Source: Silene latifolia
Taxonomy: Eukaryota; Streptophyta; Magnoliopsida; Caryophyllales; Caryophyllaceae
Length of the DNA: 64,000 nt
Reading direction: 5' to 3'
Assembly (NCBI RefSeq): GCF_048544455.1
Contig: NC_133536.1
Span: forward strand, 28,460,152 to 28,524,151
Shown piece after piece: positions 47,683 to 59,682 of the stretch. The notes beneath the pieces were generated by a model. The model had not been told where the DNA came from. It saw nothing but the letters and a program-made list of their open reading frames with translations, and ran no database searches. The translations under genes and the position numbers were made by a program. Each line of letters starts with the position of its first letter. Position 1 is the first letter of the stretch.

Positions 47683-48156
47683 ATGACTCACAATGTTGGT
47701 CGTCCATATCAATGTGTCCTGATGAATGCCCCAGGCCACATAGATATAGACAATGGAAAATTTGCTGCCAAAAGCTTTAGTCCTTTGAGGAATAAGCTTA
47801 TTGAGCTGGGATACTCGGTCAGCAAAGTTAAGCCACAATGGGGGCCATGGGGATTCAAAGGGAGTCTACTCATTCAGTTTGGAACATCACCTGCACATGC
47901 AGACTCAGCATTTAAGCTTGACATGATGTTTCAACTCAGAGGACATGGCAGGAACGACTGGAATGCTCCGAATAGATCAACACTCGAACCATACCTCTGG
48001 GTAGCCACAGACTCGGATGCTGAGCTTCTGAATAATATCGTGGACTATGTCCAAGTGCCGTATGCGACCATCACTGATGGGCAACAGTCGACCAGGTCAG
48101 AAAGCGTCGATGCCTACAACCAGGTTGTGGTTGTTTTCCAAGCAATGTACCCCTAA
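47683..48156 (+). CDS. Stand-alone XS-domain protein (SGS3/rice gene X-like fold)
   Basis: A single-exon, uninterrupted gene for 157 residues. The pattern follows the XS domain (PF03468): LRNKLIELGYSVSKV (35-49), W..WGFKGSLLIQFG (53-67), a conserved A..F...F spacing (74-83), then GHGRNDW (87-93) and the YLWVA strand (104-108), corresponding to the YGWVA segment of the family. In SGS3 and FDM/IDN2 proteins the XS domain recognises double-stranded RNA with 5' overhangs during RNA silencing and RNA-directed DNA methylation. There it is joined to a zf-XS finger, coiled coil and XH domain; none is present here. The ATG is the first after a TATA box 79 bases upstream, and AATAAA follows at 48295. 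It sits between the CACTA-like element and a gypsy LTR. It could be a host gene, a captured fragment or element cargo. The RNA-binding role is inferred. Confidence 0.72.
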   Translation: MTHNVGRPYQCVLMNAPGHIDIDNGKFAAKSFSPLRNKLIELGYSVSKVKPQWGPWGFKGSLLIQFGTSPAHADSAFKLDMMFQLRGHGRNDWNAPNRSTLEPYLWVATDSDAELLNNIVDYVQVPYATITDGQQSTRSESVDAYNQVVVVFQAMYP

Positions 48157-48516
48157 AACCCCTACAAAATGTGTCCGTGTATGTGGCTGAAACTTCCAAG
48201 CAACGTCGTGTGTTATTTGTTGAGTGTCAAACTGTGTGTGTTTGTATCCGCCTATCATAAGCAGTGTCGTGGGCCTGTATGAAAAGGCAACTTAAATAAA
48301 GGTAATGTGTAACCCTATGGTCTTGTAAGATTTCCAGTACTTTTGTATAAGTAGCGTCGAGAGTATCAGTGCTCTACGTTTGTATTAAATATGCAGTTCC
48401 TTCTACTAATCTGTTCAGTGGAGATAGTTATTTAAAAAATAAAAATAAAAGGATGATATATATATTTAAAAAATAAAAATAAAAATAAAAGCTAATAACT
48501 TACATTATAGACCATC
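48157..48516 (+). other. 3' flank of the XS gene
   Basis: A poly(A) signal AATAAA lies at 48295-48300, followed by T-rich sequence and two copies of 'tatttaaaaaataaaaataaaa' type repeats (about 48430-48490). Confidence 0.5.
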
Positions 48517-48768
48517 TCAGGATCGGTGACGTTTCTTGGATGTCATAGTTTCTTCGTTAACCCAAATACCTTCACCATGGTCATCACACATATAGATGCT
48601 TTCAGTGTCCTCATGATCAGTGTCAACATCGTTGAAATAAGATACAGTTGTAGATACCTCATTTCTGCACCTCCTGCAAACTACCTGGTGATGATTGGGC
48701 CGCATATTTGGTACTTGGAACGATTTATGACAGTTCGTAAGTTTATCGTCAAGTGATTGGTAAAACAC
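48517..48768 (-). CDS. Truncated ORF with CxxC...CxxH cluster
   Basis: An 83-residue reading frame on the - strand with VVCRRCRNEV, a Glu/Asp-rich middle, YMCDDHGEGIW and a basic C-terminus (SKKRHRS). The two Cys pairs could form a small zinc site, but no family was recognised. Its upstream part is cut exactly by the gypsy LTR at 48769, so it may be the last exon of a broken gene. It converges with the XS gene. Confidence 0.35.
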   Translation of the reverse strand: MFYQSLDDKLTNCHKSFQVPNMRPNHHQVVCRRCRNEVSTTVSYFNDVDTDHEDTESIYMCDDHGEGIWVNEETMTSKKRHRS

Positions 48769-51055
48769 TGATGTCTACCTCTTAGTTGTCATCTACGCGC
48801 CGATACGGTCGTTTTGACAGTAATTAGAGTACATTTGGAGTCCGGGCCTAAAACCGTCTTCATTTTCTGATAACCGCTAAAACCCGAGTCAGAATGTTCT
48901 GGAATGTTCCGGATATTTCTATTCCATATTTCACAATATTTTAATCTTTGGTAAAGGATTTCCCGTAATATTCATACAAAATATTAAGGAAAATAAGATT
49001 AATCCGTTATTCCATAAATTAAACACGGAAATCTCTCTTCCGCAGAGAGAAATCACACAGGAGCGACGCGAGGTCTTTGCGCGCTCTTCCAAGGGACGCA
49101 GTGACTGTTGCGCCTCTTCCCAAGTCCTTTTCTGCGTATTTTTCGTATCTTTTCATATCTTTTCGAGATTCACTTCCAAAGTTTCTCCGAAAACCCTAAT
49201 TCCTTCACGTGATTAGTGTAAATAGGAGCCTTTGCTCCTCATATTTCTCACGCGAGTGTCCGCCCTTCTCTTCTCCCTTTGCATTCTAGACCACGTTCTT
49301 ACTTTTTGGCGTCTACGTGCTTGAACATTCGACCACGTAAGCTCGGATCCTTCTGAGTACCAGCCTCGTTTGCATGAACGACCAATTTGACCAACTCCAC
49401 AATAATCAACTTAATTAATCTTAATCGTTTTCCTCTTACGAGGGCACTTTCGTTACATTCGAGTTGAGCATCACTAAAACATAAACTTAGTTCATCTCGT
49501 TTCGTCAAACATGTAAGTCTGAGGGTGTAAATCCTTCTTTATTTATTGTTATTTACTTTTTGTATCATTAATGTAAGATTTATGTCGAAAGCATTCTTAA
49601 AACCGATATATAAAACCATGTCATAAACCCTTTTTTTACGGATTATCAGAGGACAAATGTCGAGAAAGGACGCAGCAACTGCTGCGCCTCCTCGAAGGGA
49701 CGCAGCACCTGCTGCGCCTCTTCGTGAGGCTGCCGCAGTTCCTGCTTCCTTTCTTCTTCCTTCGTTTTCTGTCAATTCGTTTGTTTTGTTATTTTGTTTC
49801 GTTTATTGTTCATTGTTCATATGACGACTTAAGCATGATAATTCTAAATAATTCAACATATTATTTATCATTCATTAGCATTTAATTCATCGTTAAATCC
49901 CGACTTAAATCCCTTATAACCAATATTTGCGGGTTTTCGTCATTAAAATCAATCCGGGTTGTAGAGATTCGATTCTTTCATATTGAGTTTCTGGAATTCG
50001 ATCTTTGATATATTTCCGTCTGTCTATTGTCATATCCGTCATTAGTTCCTCATTAATTCGTCATATTTAACCTATTTAGTTCACCCATGTCATTGATCAA
50101 TCTTTCATGTAATTAATTCGTTTACATTCGTTTCATCCATTTTTTTATCATTCTTATGACTCATCCACATGTAATTAATGTATTAAATCACTTTCATCCG
50201 AGTCGAATATCATAATCAATCCTTAAATTCACCCACGAATATTATCGATTTGCAGTTCCGGCTTCACAGCCAGAACTCAGCCTTGGAACAGACGCAGCAA
50301 CTGTTGCGCCTCTTCCAAAGGGCGCAGCTCTGCTGCGCCTGTTCCAGGTTGACTTCTGTCTCTGAACTTCTGTTCTGCCTTGACCTAGTTAATTAGTTTA
50401 GGTATGTAATTAACTATTATTCGTATTATCGCCTAATTCCTGTTCGTTAATTCGTTCGTTTGTTCTTTTCCAAATTATCCGTTTTAAAAGTATTTTCGAC
50501 ATAAATCAATGGATTCGATGTAATTATTGTAATTTTCATTATTGTAATCTTCATTATTGTATTTCTTTTATTGTATCATTTCTATGCCTCTCACATGTAA
50601 TTGAACTTAAATTCCTACTTCGACCCAATTGTATGCTAAATTAATTGTTCACCGACTTAGTTTTAATTCACATGCTAGGATTAATCTAATGGATGTTGCA
50701 TTGCATGCATATAATCGACAATATATCGAGTATAGACAATTTCCCTAATCATTAGTAGAGGCCGCTATCTAGGCGGGCGGGATTAGGTGTTCGATCAAAA
50801 GAGCTTCCTAATACGTACCCTCACCCCTTACTCCAGATCTCTGTGAACATCCATGTTCATTGGCATCCACAAGAGTCATTCTAGACATAGAATGCTAAGG
50901 GTAACGAGTTCTTGGTGTTCATGTCACTACTTTGTGTCTTGACATGGCACGAGGTATTCGAACGGTTTCCAATTTTCCACAATAAATTGGCGGCGACTCC
51001 ACAAATGCAAACGCTTGTTCTCTCTCCCAAGCGCCCCCGTGGGCCCGCGTCCACA
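48769..51055 (+). repeat. Ogre/Tat-like gypsy 5' LTR
   Basis: The LTR starts TGATGTCTACCTC and ends GTCCACA, three bases before a TTGGCGACTCCGC primer site. It carries palindromic GACGCAGCAACTGCTGCGCC-type motifs at about 49070-49125, 49668-49740 and 50283-50350. A gag fragment follows downstream. No matching 3' LTR lies in the window. Confidence 0.75.
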
Positions 51056-51058
51056 GTT

Positions 51059-51076
51059 TGGCGACTCCGCTTGGGA
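51059..51076 (+). promoter_or_regulatory. Primer-binding site (tRNA-Arg type)
   Basis: TGGCGACTCCGCTTGGGA follows the LTR end by three bases. TGGCGACTCCGCTGGGGA-type sites complementary to tRNA-Arg are typical of the plant Ogre/Tat lineage; this copy differs by one base. Confidence 0.7.
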
Positions 51077-51839
51077 TAATACACTTACGTGTAGCCAAGG
51101 GTGAAACTTGAACAAGGTTAGGGAATAGTTTGTACAAGACAATTGTCGGTTTTCATATCTCGATCTTCCTAGATCGTTTATTCGGCCTTCCTAGGCCCAA
51201 CCCAACCCATTCGACCAATCGTCTCGTCTAAACGGTCCTAATTCTTATTTGGGCCTAAGGATGGATAGCGATTGACGTTATCCATACCATGGTACTTACT
51301 CTTGTTTGTATCAAGGACTTTCACTACTTGAGGAAATGGACTAGGAATCGGCCTTACTCTTGTTTGGTACGAGCCTCTCCACAGACTTCGGGTTTGATTG
51401 TTCGGTATGGCAACCCACCCTTTAAACCAAAACCCTTTTAAATGCACTCAACATCCCATTATAATGCTTGTATAAACGTTTGTACCTTACGTGATCACCA
51501 TTTCTAAACGAAACCATGACGATTTTTGTAAAATCAAAATCCCTTTAAAATGTAAATTTCGAAAAAAGGCCAATGATTAGCGCAAAACCGAGTCAAAACT
51601 CTGTCCATTTGTCGAGTCAAATTTCGGGCCCAAGCCCATTTCAAAACCTCACTTCGAGTCCACTCCTACAACTACACTAAAGTTGACTAGGACCAACATT
51701 TTTCAAATCTTGTCATTTCTTCAAAAGCTCACTGACACAAGTGGCACACACCCACTTCACGAGTCAAAACATTTCTTTCTTAGTAAGTGTGTTAGAATGG
51801 TCGATCGTGTTTTGATTCGTCATCGACCTCTTATCCAAG
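51077..51839 (+). other. Ogre/Tat leader
   Basis: Untranslated leader between the primer site and gag. No convincing ORF. Confidence 0.5.
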
Positions 51840-52267
51840 ATGCCTGAAACAAGCGACGTGAACTTCAATCAACTCCAAGATGGTAATGATCGAATCCTAA
51901 CCGTGCTAGCTCAACTCCAAGTTACTCAAGACCAAGTGTATGATCGCCTTGACACCATCGAGGGCCGGATCTATGCCGTAGAAATGAGGTTGCCTCCTCG
52001 AGAAAGTGAAATCGTTGATGACTTCGTGAATGACTTCAGGGATGAAAACCCTCCCATGGGTATGACTGTAGCTGAGAAACGACTCCAATACTTAGAGGAG
52101 CAATTGATGTATCTTAAAGGGGATGACATTTATAGGGAGAATAATCGTAAGTATGAGGCCGTGAGTTCCAAGTTGCCAACCAACTTCAACATGACGGATA
52201 TCCCTAAATTCAAGGGGCATGAAAACCCTTTGAACCATATTCGTCCCTTCAAGGATTACATGTCTAT
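51840..52267 (+). pseudogene. Ogre/Tat gag, 5' fragment
   Basis: It opens at the ATG at 51840 (MPETSDVNFNQLQDG...), with a coiled-coil-like segment (LAQLQVTQDQVYDRLDTIEG) and the gag motif LPTNFNMTDIPKFKGHENP. It is cut after about 142 residues by the Athila-like LTR that starts at 52268. The rest of the element would lie beyond the window. Confidence 0.75.
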
Positions 52268-55200
52268 TGATGTGACTCATATTTGCGCACATTTAGTCCC
52301 CTAATTGAGCCTATTTTGCATACTAATATAACATTCCATGACCATTTTATCCGTCAAAACCTTCCTATTTGTTTTCCTAGTACATTTCGTATGTTTTGTA
52401 GGAAAGGAGATAATTAGGCGGAAATTCCCGTCTTTCGTGCCATTTGGAAGCTTATTGATGATATTAGATGGACTAGTATAAAGAGGAGGCAAGAATGATG
52501 ACCAAGGATGTAGGAATAAAGAGTATATAGAAGGCTCATAGGGTTTAAAGCAAGGATGACGAGAAGGAAGTCAATGCAAGAAGAAATTGCTCAAAACCCA
52601 AACCAAGAGTTGCTCCTTTTGCTCTGAAAGTATACTATATGGAACGGCATCGAAAAATCAAGTGATCCAGGCTTTTTAATCACTCCAATAGGAGTCCGGA
52701 TTAGAAAATGACGTCCGTTTTACAATCCGAGCTCAAACAAAGAAGCTGTCCGCCAATTCGCTCGTCCCCTGAGACAATCCGCTCGTCCCCTGAGACAATC
52801 CGCTCGTCTTCCCATAAATCCGCTTGTCTTCCCTTCCTACAATCCGAGCGGATTCTCCTCAATCCGCCCGTCCATCCACCAGGAAATCCGCCCGTCTTCA
52901 TGCCTTGGACGCTCGGATTGTGTTACAGCAACTTTTCGTTTAGTTCTTGTTCTATGAAGGATGCGCATACTTTTCTGGAGACCGGAGTCTCCCTAGAGAC
53001 CCGCGATTCCTCAACAAGAGACTTAATCGTCATTTAAGCCCTTAGTTAACCCTAATTTATGTACCTAATCCCCACTATAAATACCCCATTAGTCTAATTA
53101 GAAGGGACATGTTCTTCTTAGCAATCTTTAGTGTAGTTAATATCAATCAATTCTCTCTTTAATCTTGTAATCAACATTTAATCAAGTTTTAATACAAATC
53201 TCATTTCCTTAATCTCTCTTTTGTTCATCCTTTATTTTGGGTAATTGAAGATTATTTGGGTTATTATTGGGAGATTGACAACCTTCCAATCAAGCATCAA
53301 GTACTTCTTTTATTCTTTGCTTTATTATTGGAATCATTAGTAGGTATAATTCTCTTAATCCCTTTTAATTATTGTTAATTATCTTCATTTATTCATCATG
53401 TTTCACATTGTTGGTATGATTGACAACCTTGCTAGCATGTTCAACATGATAATGAGTGAGTAGTTTCCTTAGCTAGGGTTAATGGGTAATTAGGGGAAAC
53501 GAACATAGGGGATGATTCATGCTTAAATTAATATGTTTTCATAGTTTATTTGCTTGCTTGTTGTGAATCCCAACTCATGCACATGTTATGTTTGATGAAA
53601 TGCGAGCCTATGAATCCTTGCATTTTTTACCCATCACCTATCTTTTCAATGAGACTTGTAAGACATAAACCAACTCGAGTCTTATTAGACCATGCATGTA
53701 GTTGAGTAGGGAAGATTAAGTCGACTTGTAGGTGTTGTACAATCTAATCGATACGGCTCTGGAATCCAAACTTTCCTAGGATTGTAAGATATAAACCAAC
53801 TCGATCCATCACAACAATAATTGCTTGCTTATAATTTGAGAATATGTTTGTATGATCAATTCTCATGAATCCCCTATGACCCCATGACACCCTAGTGCCT
53901 TTTTATCAATTGTTTACATCCCTTTGAATCATCTTGCTTGTTTACTTTTATAGCTTTTTAGTCTAGTGATCTTCTATTCAACCCCAAATTGTGACACCCT
54001 TAGACACCGCTAGTTGCAATAGAAATTCTCATCTCAATTCCCGTCCCTTGGGATCCGACCTTTACTTGCCTCTTTACTAATTGTAAGAGTTGTTGGTAGA
54101 GTTATAAATTGTGTTTTGGTCTAGGTGATTGATGCGTGTCATTTATATGATGTTTTCCACCTCATTTTACACTCATTTCAGAGCTCATTTATGTAGTTTA
54201 TGCTACTATTTGCCCCATTTCGTCTACTTTCGTATTTTTATGTAATATTGCAGATTTATGCGGAAATGAGTAGATATTGAGCTAAATCCGTCCCCGAGTA
54301 CCTTGCATTGCATTTGACGTGAAGTATTTACTCAAGGAACGAGCTTGGTGCGCATTTCGAGGCCCGAAAGACTAATCCACAAAGTTTTTGAAGCAAAGTA
54401 CCAGCTACACTGGTCGATCGACTGACTCCTATGGTCGATCGACCAAGGCACGAAGATCAGAAGCTACTGTTCAGCATAGGTTGGTCGATCGACTGAGCAA
54501 CATGGTCGATCGACCAAACCGTGATTCAGACGTGAATTAAAAGATCGAGGAAAAGGAAGCCCATGGTATATTAGGTTTTGGAATAAGAACTACGTTGTAT
54601 TCCTTTATAACATAACCTAGTTTACAGAACAATGGGGTTTTTACATTCAGATTTTAGTTCAAGTTTTAGAATATCGAATAATTAAGGTTCGAAATATTGT
54701 TGGTATTCAATACGATTTTCGTTCGTGCTCTTAATCTTTCCGTTACAATTCCTCTTCACGGTATTTTTCTATTCTTGTATTCAGTTTCATTGCTTTATTA
54801 TCATTCATAGCTAGAAATAATAAATTAGTTTACCGAAGCCAATTATTGTTTTATGCTAATATTTTACTCCGTTAATTCAAGCATGAATTCAGTAGTTTAT
54901 TTCGTTAATCTCATTGTTATTTTCGTCATAGTCATGAGTAGCTAAATTATTCGTGCTAGGATGTAGGGAATCTGTAGAAGTAGGCGGCGTAGAATAGTGG
55001 ACTGAAATCGCATGTTAGTCGATCGACCGCCATACCTGGTCGATCGACTGGCCTCGTGAGATATGCTTCGTTTTAATTAATTTAATTGCTATGTTTGACG
55101 AATCGAGTGCACGCGACTAGTTGAATGTTTAGGAAATGACCAACCCATTATATCGAAAGATAGGGAAGGTTGTTAGACCGCCAATTAAAATGACTAAACT

Positions 55201-55688
55201 ATGCTTAGATCGAAAGATAGGTAAAGTTTAGACTTTTAGTCACTTTTCAGGACGAAAGTCAGTATTAGTGATATTAGGGACCTGTAGCGAGATCGAAAGA
55301 TGCTACCTGTAAGAATGGACCGAGAGGACTTCTTATTTTCCCGTCTCACGTGTTTGTTTTAGACCTACCTTGTATGCTGCCTCCGAAACTATAGTGAACC
55401 GACCATCCTAGTACCCTTTTTATACTTGATTTCATTCGTTTATTTAGTTTATTTTCTTTTATTGCCTTTGGCTATAGACCAAATCAACTCAAACCCCCAC
55501 ACACTGTTACCTTTAGGACTTAAATAGAACAACTATTAATTGCATCTGCCTCTCAGTGGTTCGACCCGACTGCCACTAGCTATAGTAGTAGTTGGAATTA
55601 TAAATTTTATTTTTGGTGCACAACGATAGGCATCAATGCTCCTAACGACAAGTACCGAAAACTAAACCCTCACGAGAGGTCTCGACCA
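52268..55688 (+). repeat. Athila-like 5' LTR, interrupted by a solo LTR
   Basis: It starts TGATGTGACTCATATTTGCGC, like the 3' LTR at 63243. The end is placed at 55688 (ctcgacca), just before the primer site; this is inferred, because the 3' LTR runs out of the window. Without the inserted 1.5-kb solo LTR its length is about 1.9 kb. A motif-rich stretch (AATCCGCTCGTC and inverse) lies at about 52730-52920. Confidence 0.75.
54130..55635 (+). mobile_element. Second solo LTR of the TGATGCGTGTC family
   Basis: It is homologous over its full length to 37414-38925, with the same ends (TGATGCGTGTC and GGCATCA) and GGTCGATCGACC-type motifs. The flanks are gtgat and atgct, so no target duplication is visible. 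It lies inside the Athila-like 5' LTR. Confidence 0.8.
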
Positions 55689-55692
55689 AAAA

Positions 55693-55710
55693 TGGCGCCG
55701 TTGCCGGGGA
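55693..55710 (+). promoter_or_regulatory. Athila-type primer-binding site
   Basis: TGGCGCCGTTGCCGGGGA is the primer site seen in plant Athila-lineage elements (tRNA-Asp type). It follows the inferred LTR end by four bases. Confidence 0.8.
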
Positions 55711-55828
55711 CGGTGTTAACTTGATTTAGATTTTCTTAAATTGTTATTAGTTGTGTCTTTCTTTGCCTTGGGGAAGTAAAACTCCTCAAGGTTTGTTCTA
55801 ATTGTTTTCAAGTTGTTTGATATTTTGC

Positions 55829-58640
55829 ATGTCTAGAAGATCACAAGGTAACTTGTTACCCTTTGATCACGAAATTGAAAGGACTTTGACAACCAATAGA
55901 AGACTTGCTAGAGGAACTTTGAGAGGTATAAGTGAGGTTATAGATATTCAACCAAATAATATTGAGTTCATAAACCCTTTTTCAAGAGAAGGTGAGGAGA
56001 ACCCAACACAAAATCCAACACAAAATCAACCCACAATGCCTAAGTTTTCATCACATTCCGTACCAACCGAGGAGAACCTACCCAATGGTACTCCCACACC
56101 ACAACATTTAACCGGAAATTTTATTGCCAAATCCGCATTTATCCAATTAGTCGAAAGAAGCCAATTTGGGGGGGATGCCTAGTGAAGACCCTCACTCTCA
56201 TATGGAGGCTTTTTGTGACTATTGTGAAGCGATCTCACAAACCGGAGCAACTCAAGACCAAATTCGATGGGTCTTATTTCCTTTTTCTCTAATTGGCACC
56301 GCCAAACAATGGTTGAAAAGCCTTGATAAGGCTACTCTCGGAATTGATTCTTGGAAGAAATTGGCTCTAGCTTTCTACAAAAAGTTCTACCCACCGGAAA
56401 AGACTAACATGCTAAGAGCTCAAATCACGGGCTTTAAGCAAAGAGATGAAGAATCTTTGTATGAAGCTTGGGAGCGATTCAAGGGAATTTGTCGCTCATG
56501 TCCTCACCATGGACTTAGCGAATGGTTCTTGGTACAACAATTTTGGAATGGTCTTTATGAAGACTCAAGAAACATTCTCAACATGGGATCAAATGGAATG
56601 TTCACCGAAGTTGACGATAATCAAACTTGGAACAAGATTGAGGAAATGGCGGTCCATAACTCACAATATAGTAGACCTCGCAAGGCTACTAGAGGAGGAA
56701 AGCATGAAGTGGACTCTATTACTCAATTAGGTAATCAACTTAGTGCTCACATTGATACCATTAACTTGAAGTTCGAAAAAGCTATGGCTAGACTTGAAGA
56801 AGCCTCAAAATCACCAAAGCATCATGTTAATGCCAAGACGGCATCTTCATCAATCCCAAGTGGGATATGTGAGAATTGTGGAACTTTGGGACATGACCAA
56901 AGTGAATGTAGGGGAACAAATGAACAAGTGAATTCTTTTCAAGCATACAAGAGTGGTACCCCTTATTCAAATTATTATAATGAAAACACCAAATTCCACC
57001 CAAATCTCTCATACAAAAGCCAAAATGTTCAAAACCCTCAACCAACATACACCCCACCTCCCATGAGAAACCAAAATCAAAGACCCTTTTACAACCAAAA
57101 CCAAGGTTACCAAAATCAAACTCCATACAATCAAAAAAATGACCAAGGTTTTGATGTTCAAAAAGCGGTCCTCCAAATGCAAAAGAATCAACAAGAGTTT
57201 TTCACTCAAATGCAAAAAGATAGTCAAGCAAAGGAAATCACCATAAACAACATCCTAGCTCACACCAAAATGTTGGAAACCCAATTGACTCAACTAGCAT
57301 CTTCAAGCTGACAAAGACAAAAGGGGCAATTACCACCTCAAAGTAATCCCCCAAGACATGAAACGGTTAGTGTCATTCACTTGAGAAGTGGTACGAGGTA
57401 TGAAGCACCAAAGAAGCAAGTTGAGGATGAAGTTGTGGAAGCTAGTGACAAAGAAAAAGTTGTGCAAAACTCCAAGGATGGAGAACTACCAAAAGAAGAA
57501 TTTTCAAAGAAAAATGAAGACAAGGCCAAGGAGAAGGAACCCATTATGATTAGACTTCCTTTTCCGAGTCGCCAAGCCAAGCCCAAATTTGATGACCAAC
57601 TTGGAAAATTTATGGAACTTGTGAAGAATTTGGAAGTCTCAATTCCTTTCACGGAATTAATCAATCACGTGCCGGCCTATGCAAAATACATGAAAGACAT
57701 CCTTACAAAGAAGAAGTCGATCCGGAAGCTTGAGACCATCGCCTTCACTAAGGTGAGTAGTGCAATACTTCAAGGGAGTTCACCTCCAAAACTCAAAGAT
57801 CCGGGAAGCTTCTCAATACCGTGTACCATTGGCAACACCACGATCAACAAAGCCTTATGTGATCTAGGGGCTAGTGTGAGTGTTATGCCGTATTCGGTAA
57901 GTAAAAGGTTAGGGATGGGAGAGCTTAAATGCACCAATATCACACTCCAAATTGCCGATAGATCGACGAAGACACCATTAGGGATATGGGAAGATGTTCC
58001 CGTAAGAGTTGGTAAATTTTTCATCCCGGTGGACTTTGTCATTGTTGACATGGAAGAAGACTCCAATATTCCAATCATTCTAGGAAGATCTTTCTTGCAC
58101 ATCGCGGGTACGGTGATAGATGTGAAGCATGGAGAGCTCACTCTAGAAGTGGGAGATGAGAGCATAACTTTCAATCTTGACAAAACCATGAGAGCTCCCC
58201 GTTTGCATGAACCATGTTTTATGGTTGATCATTATAGCCGGAAGGATGATAGGAAGAAGTTGGAATTCCAATGGAAGAAGAAAGTTGATGATGCTCCATT
58301 CAAAGAGCAAGTGAATTGTAACAAAGAGAGCTTGAAAAGCTCACCAAAGTCAAGCAATGAAGAAGATGTCCTCATTGGCCAAGACAAGAAAGCGGGAGAG
58401 TTGTCTCTATCAACTCAAGAGATCTTTAGTGATCAAGTAAATGAAGTTTATGGTCTTTGGGACGATGAGTTTGAAGGGATTTTCAATCCCTATATTGGTA
58501 ATGCTATCGATCAAGACCAACATGAAGGACAACAAGTGCAAAGATCTATTGAGGATCTTTATCATGACAATGAACAAGCTTTTGACTACTTCTTCAAGGT
58601 GTTGAGTAACATCAACAACACCTTGGACATGCCCCCATGA
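55829..58640 (+). pseudogene. Athila-like gag-protease, frameshifted, no RT or integrase
   Basis: Gag starts at the ATG at 55829 (MSRRSQGNLLPFD). A run of seven G at about 56168-56174 shifts the frame; gag resumes at MPSEDPHSHMEAF with the retrotransposon-gag core (TAKQWLKSL, FYPPEKTN, QFWNGLYEDSR) and a zinc knuckle CENCGTLGHDQSEC. An in-frame TGA at 57309-57311 precedes the rest of the same frame, which holds the aspartic protease (LCDLGASVSVMPY, then IILGRSFLH). The frame ends at 58640. Reverse transcriptase, RNase H and integrase should follow and are absent, so the element depends on others. Confidence 0.85.
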
Positions 58641-59682
58641 CATCTCACTAAGGATGAGAGTTTGGTGGAGTCCTCTCCAAAACCACCATTTGTAAATATT
58701 TCTAACTCCCTAACTCGCATTCTAATTCTTACATTGCATTTTTGTCATTTTTGGATTTTTATGCCTTTGATCAAGATATTTATCATTTTTGAGAGAAGTG
58801 AGGGAGGGACTAATGATTTTATTGATGTGTAGTGCTTTAGCTTAGTGTGGGGATAATACTTGCCTAGGCTATTCATGCCTTAGTAGTGCCCCTACAATGA
58901 AGAACACGGGATTTGAAGAATGAAAAAATGACACGGGATACGCAAGTGCACGGATGGAACTGAATCCGGGTAGACTAGGAGGAATCCGAGCGTCCTTAAG
59001 GGGAATCCGCTCGTCTTTTGGGAACCCGAGCGTCTTTGATAGAATCCGTCCGTCCAAATGAGCTGTAGAATTGAAAATTTGGGACTGTTAGAGAATCCGA
59101 GTGTCCCAGCACAAAAGACGCTCGTCTGAAAAAAATCCGAGTGTCCCAGAACAGAAGACGCCCGTCTTTTTGCCAATGCAAAATGAGAAAAGTTCCTGTA
59201 ACAGAATCCGCCCGTCTTTGGAAGAATCCGCTCGTCCTGCAACTGAAGAATCCGAGCGTCCCAGCTGAAAGACGCCCGTCTTTAGGCGAGAATTCCTGAA
59301 CCCAGACTGAGCAGAATCCGAGCGTCCCGAAGGGAATCCGCTCGTCTTCCCCTGCAATTTCGAAATTTTCGGGTGTTTTTAAATACCCCTCCCACTTTCA
59401 TTCCTTCATTCATACATTCAAAACACTACCATAAACCACCAAAACCCTCATCCTCTCCATCACCAAAACAAGATTTCCTCAACCAAATTCAACAAAATCA
59501 AATCCAAACTTCCTTACAACAACAATTAATCACTCCTTTTACAACAATAATCAATCCAAGTACCAAAATCTTCAACCTTTGAGTCGATTTTTGAAATACA
59601 AAGGCAAATCCTTTCATCTTAAAATCGATTTGGGTATAATTGGAAATTGAAGATTTTCAATCTTTTCTTGTTGTAATCATCA
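58641..59682. other. Non-coding interior with dense CCGAGCGTC/CCGCTCGTC motifs
   Basis: Between about 58980 and 59345 the motifs gaatccgagcgtcc and gaatccgctcgtc(tt) alternate about a dozen times. The same motif pair occurs in the LTRs of this element. The apparent ORFs here arise from the repetition and are not genes. A TATA-like tttttaaatacccc lies at about 59378. Confidence 0.7.

Noticed and set aside
58892..59357. Overlapping - strand frames rich in ADSS/DARI-type repeats
   Set aside because: They come from the repeated CCGAGCGTC/CCGCTCGTC motif; frames shift between repeats and lack any domain.
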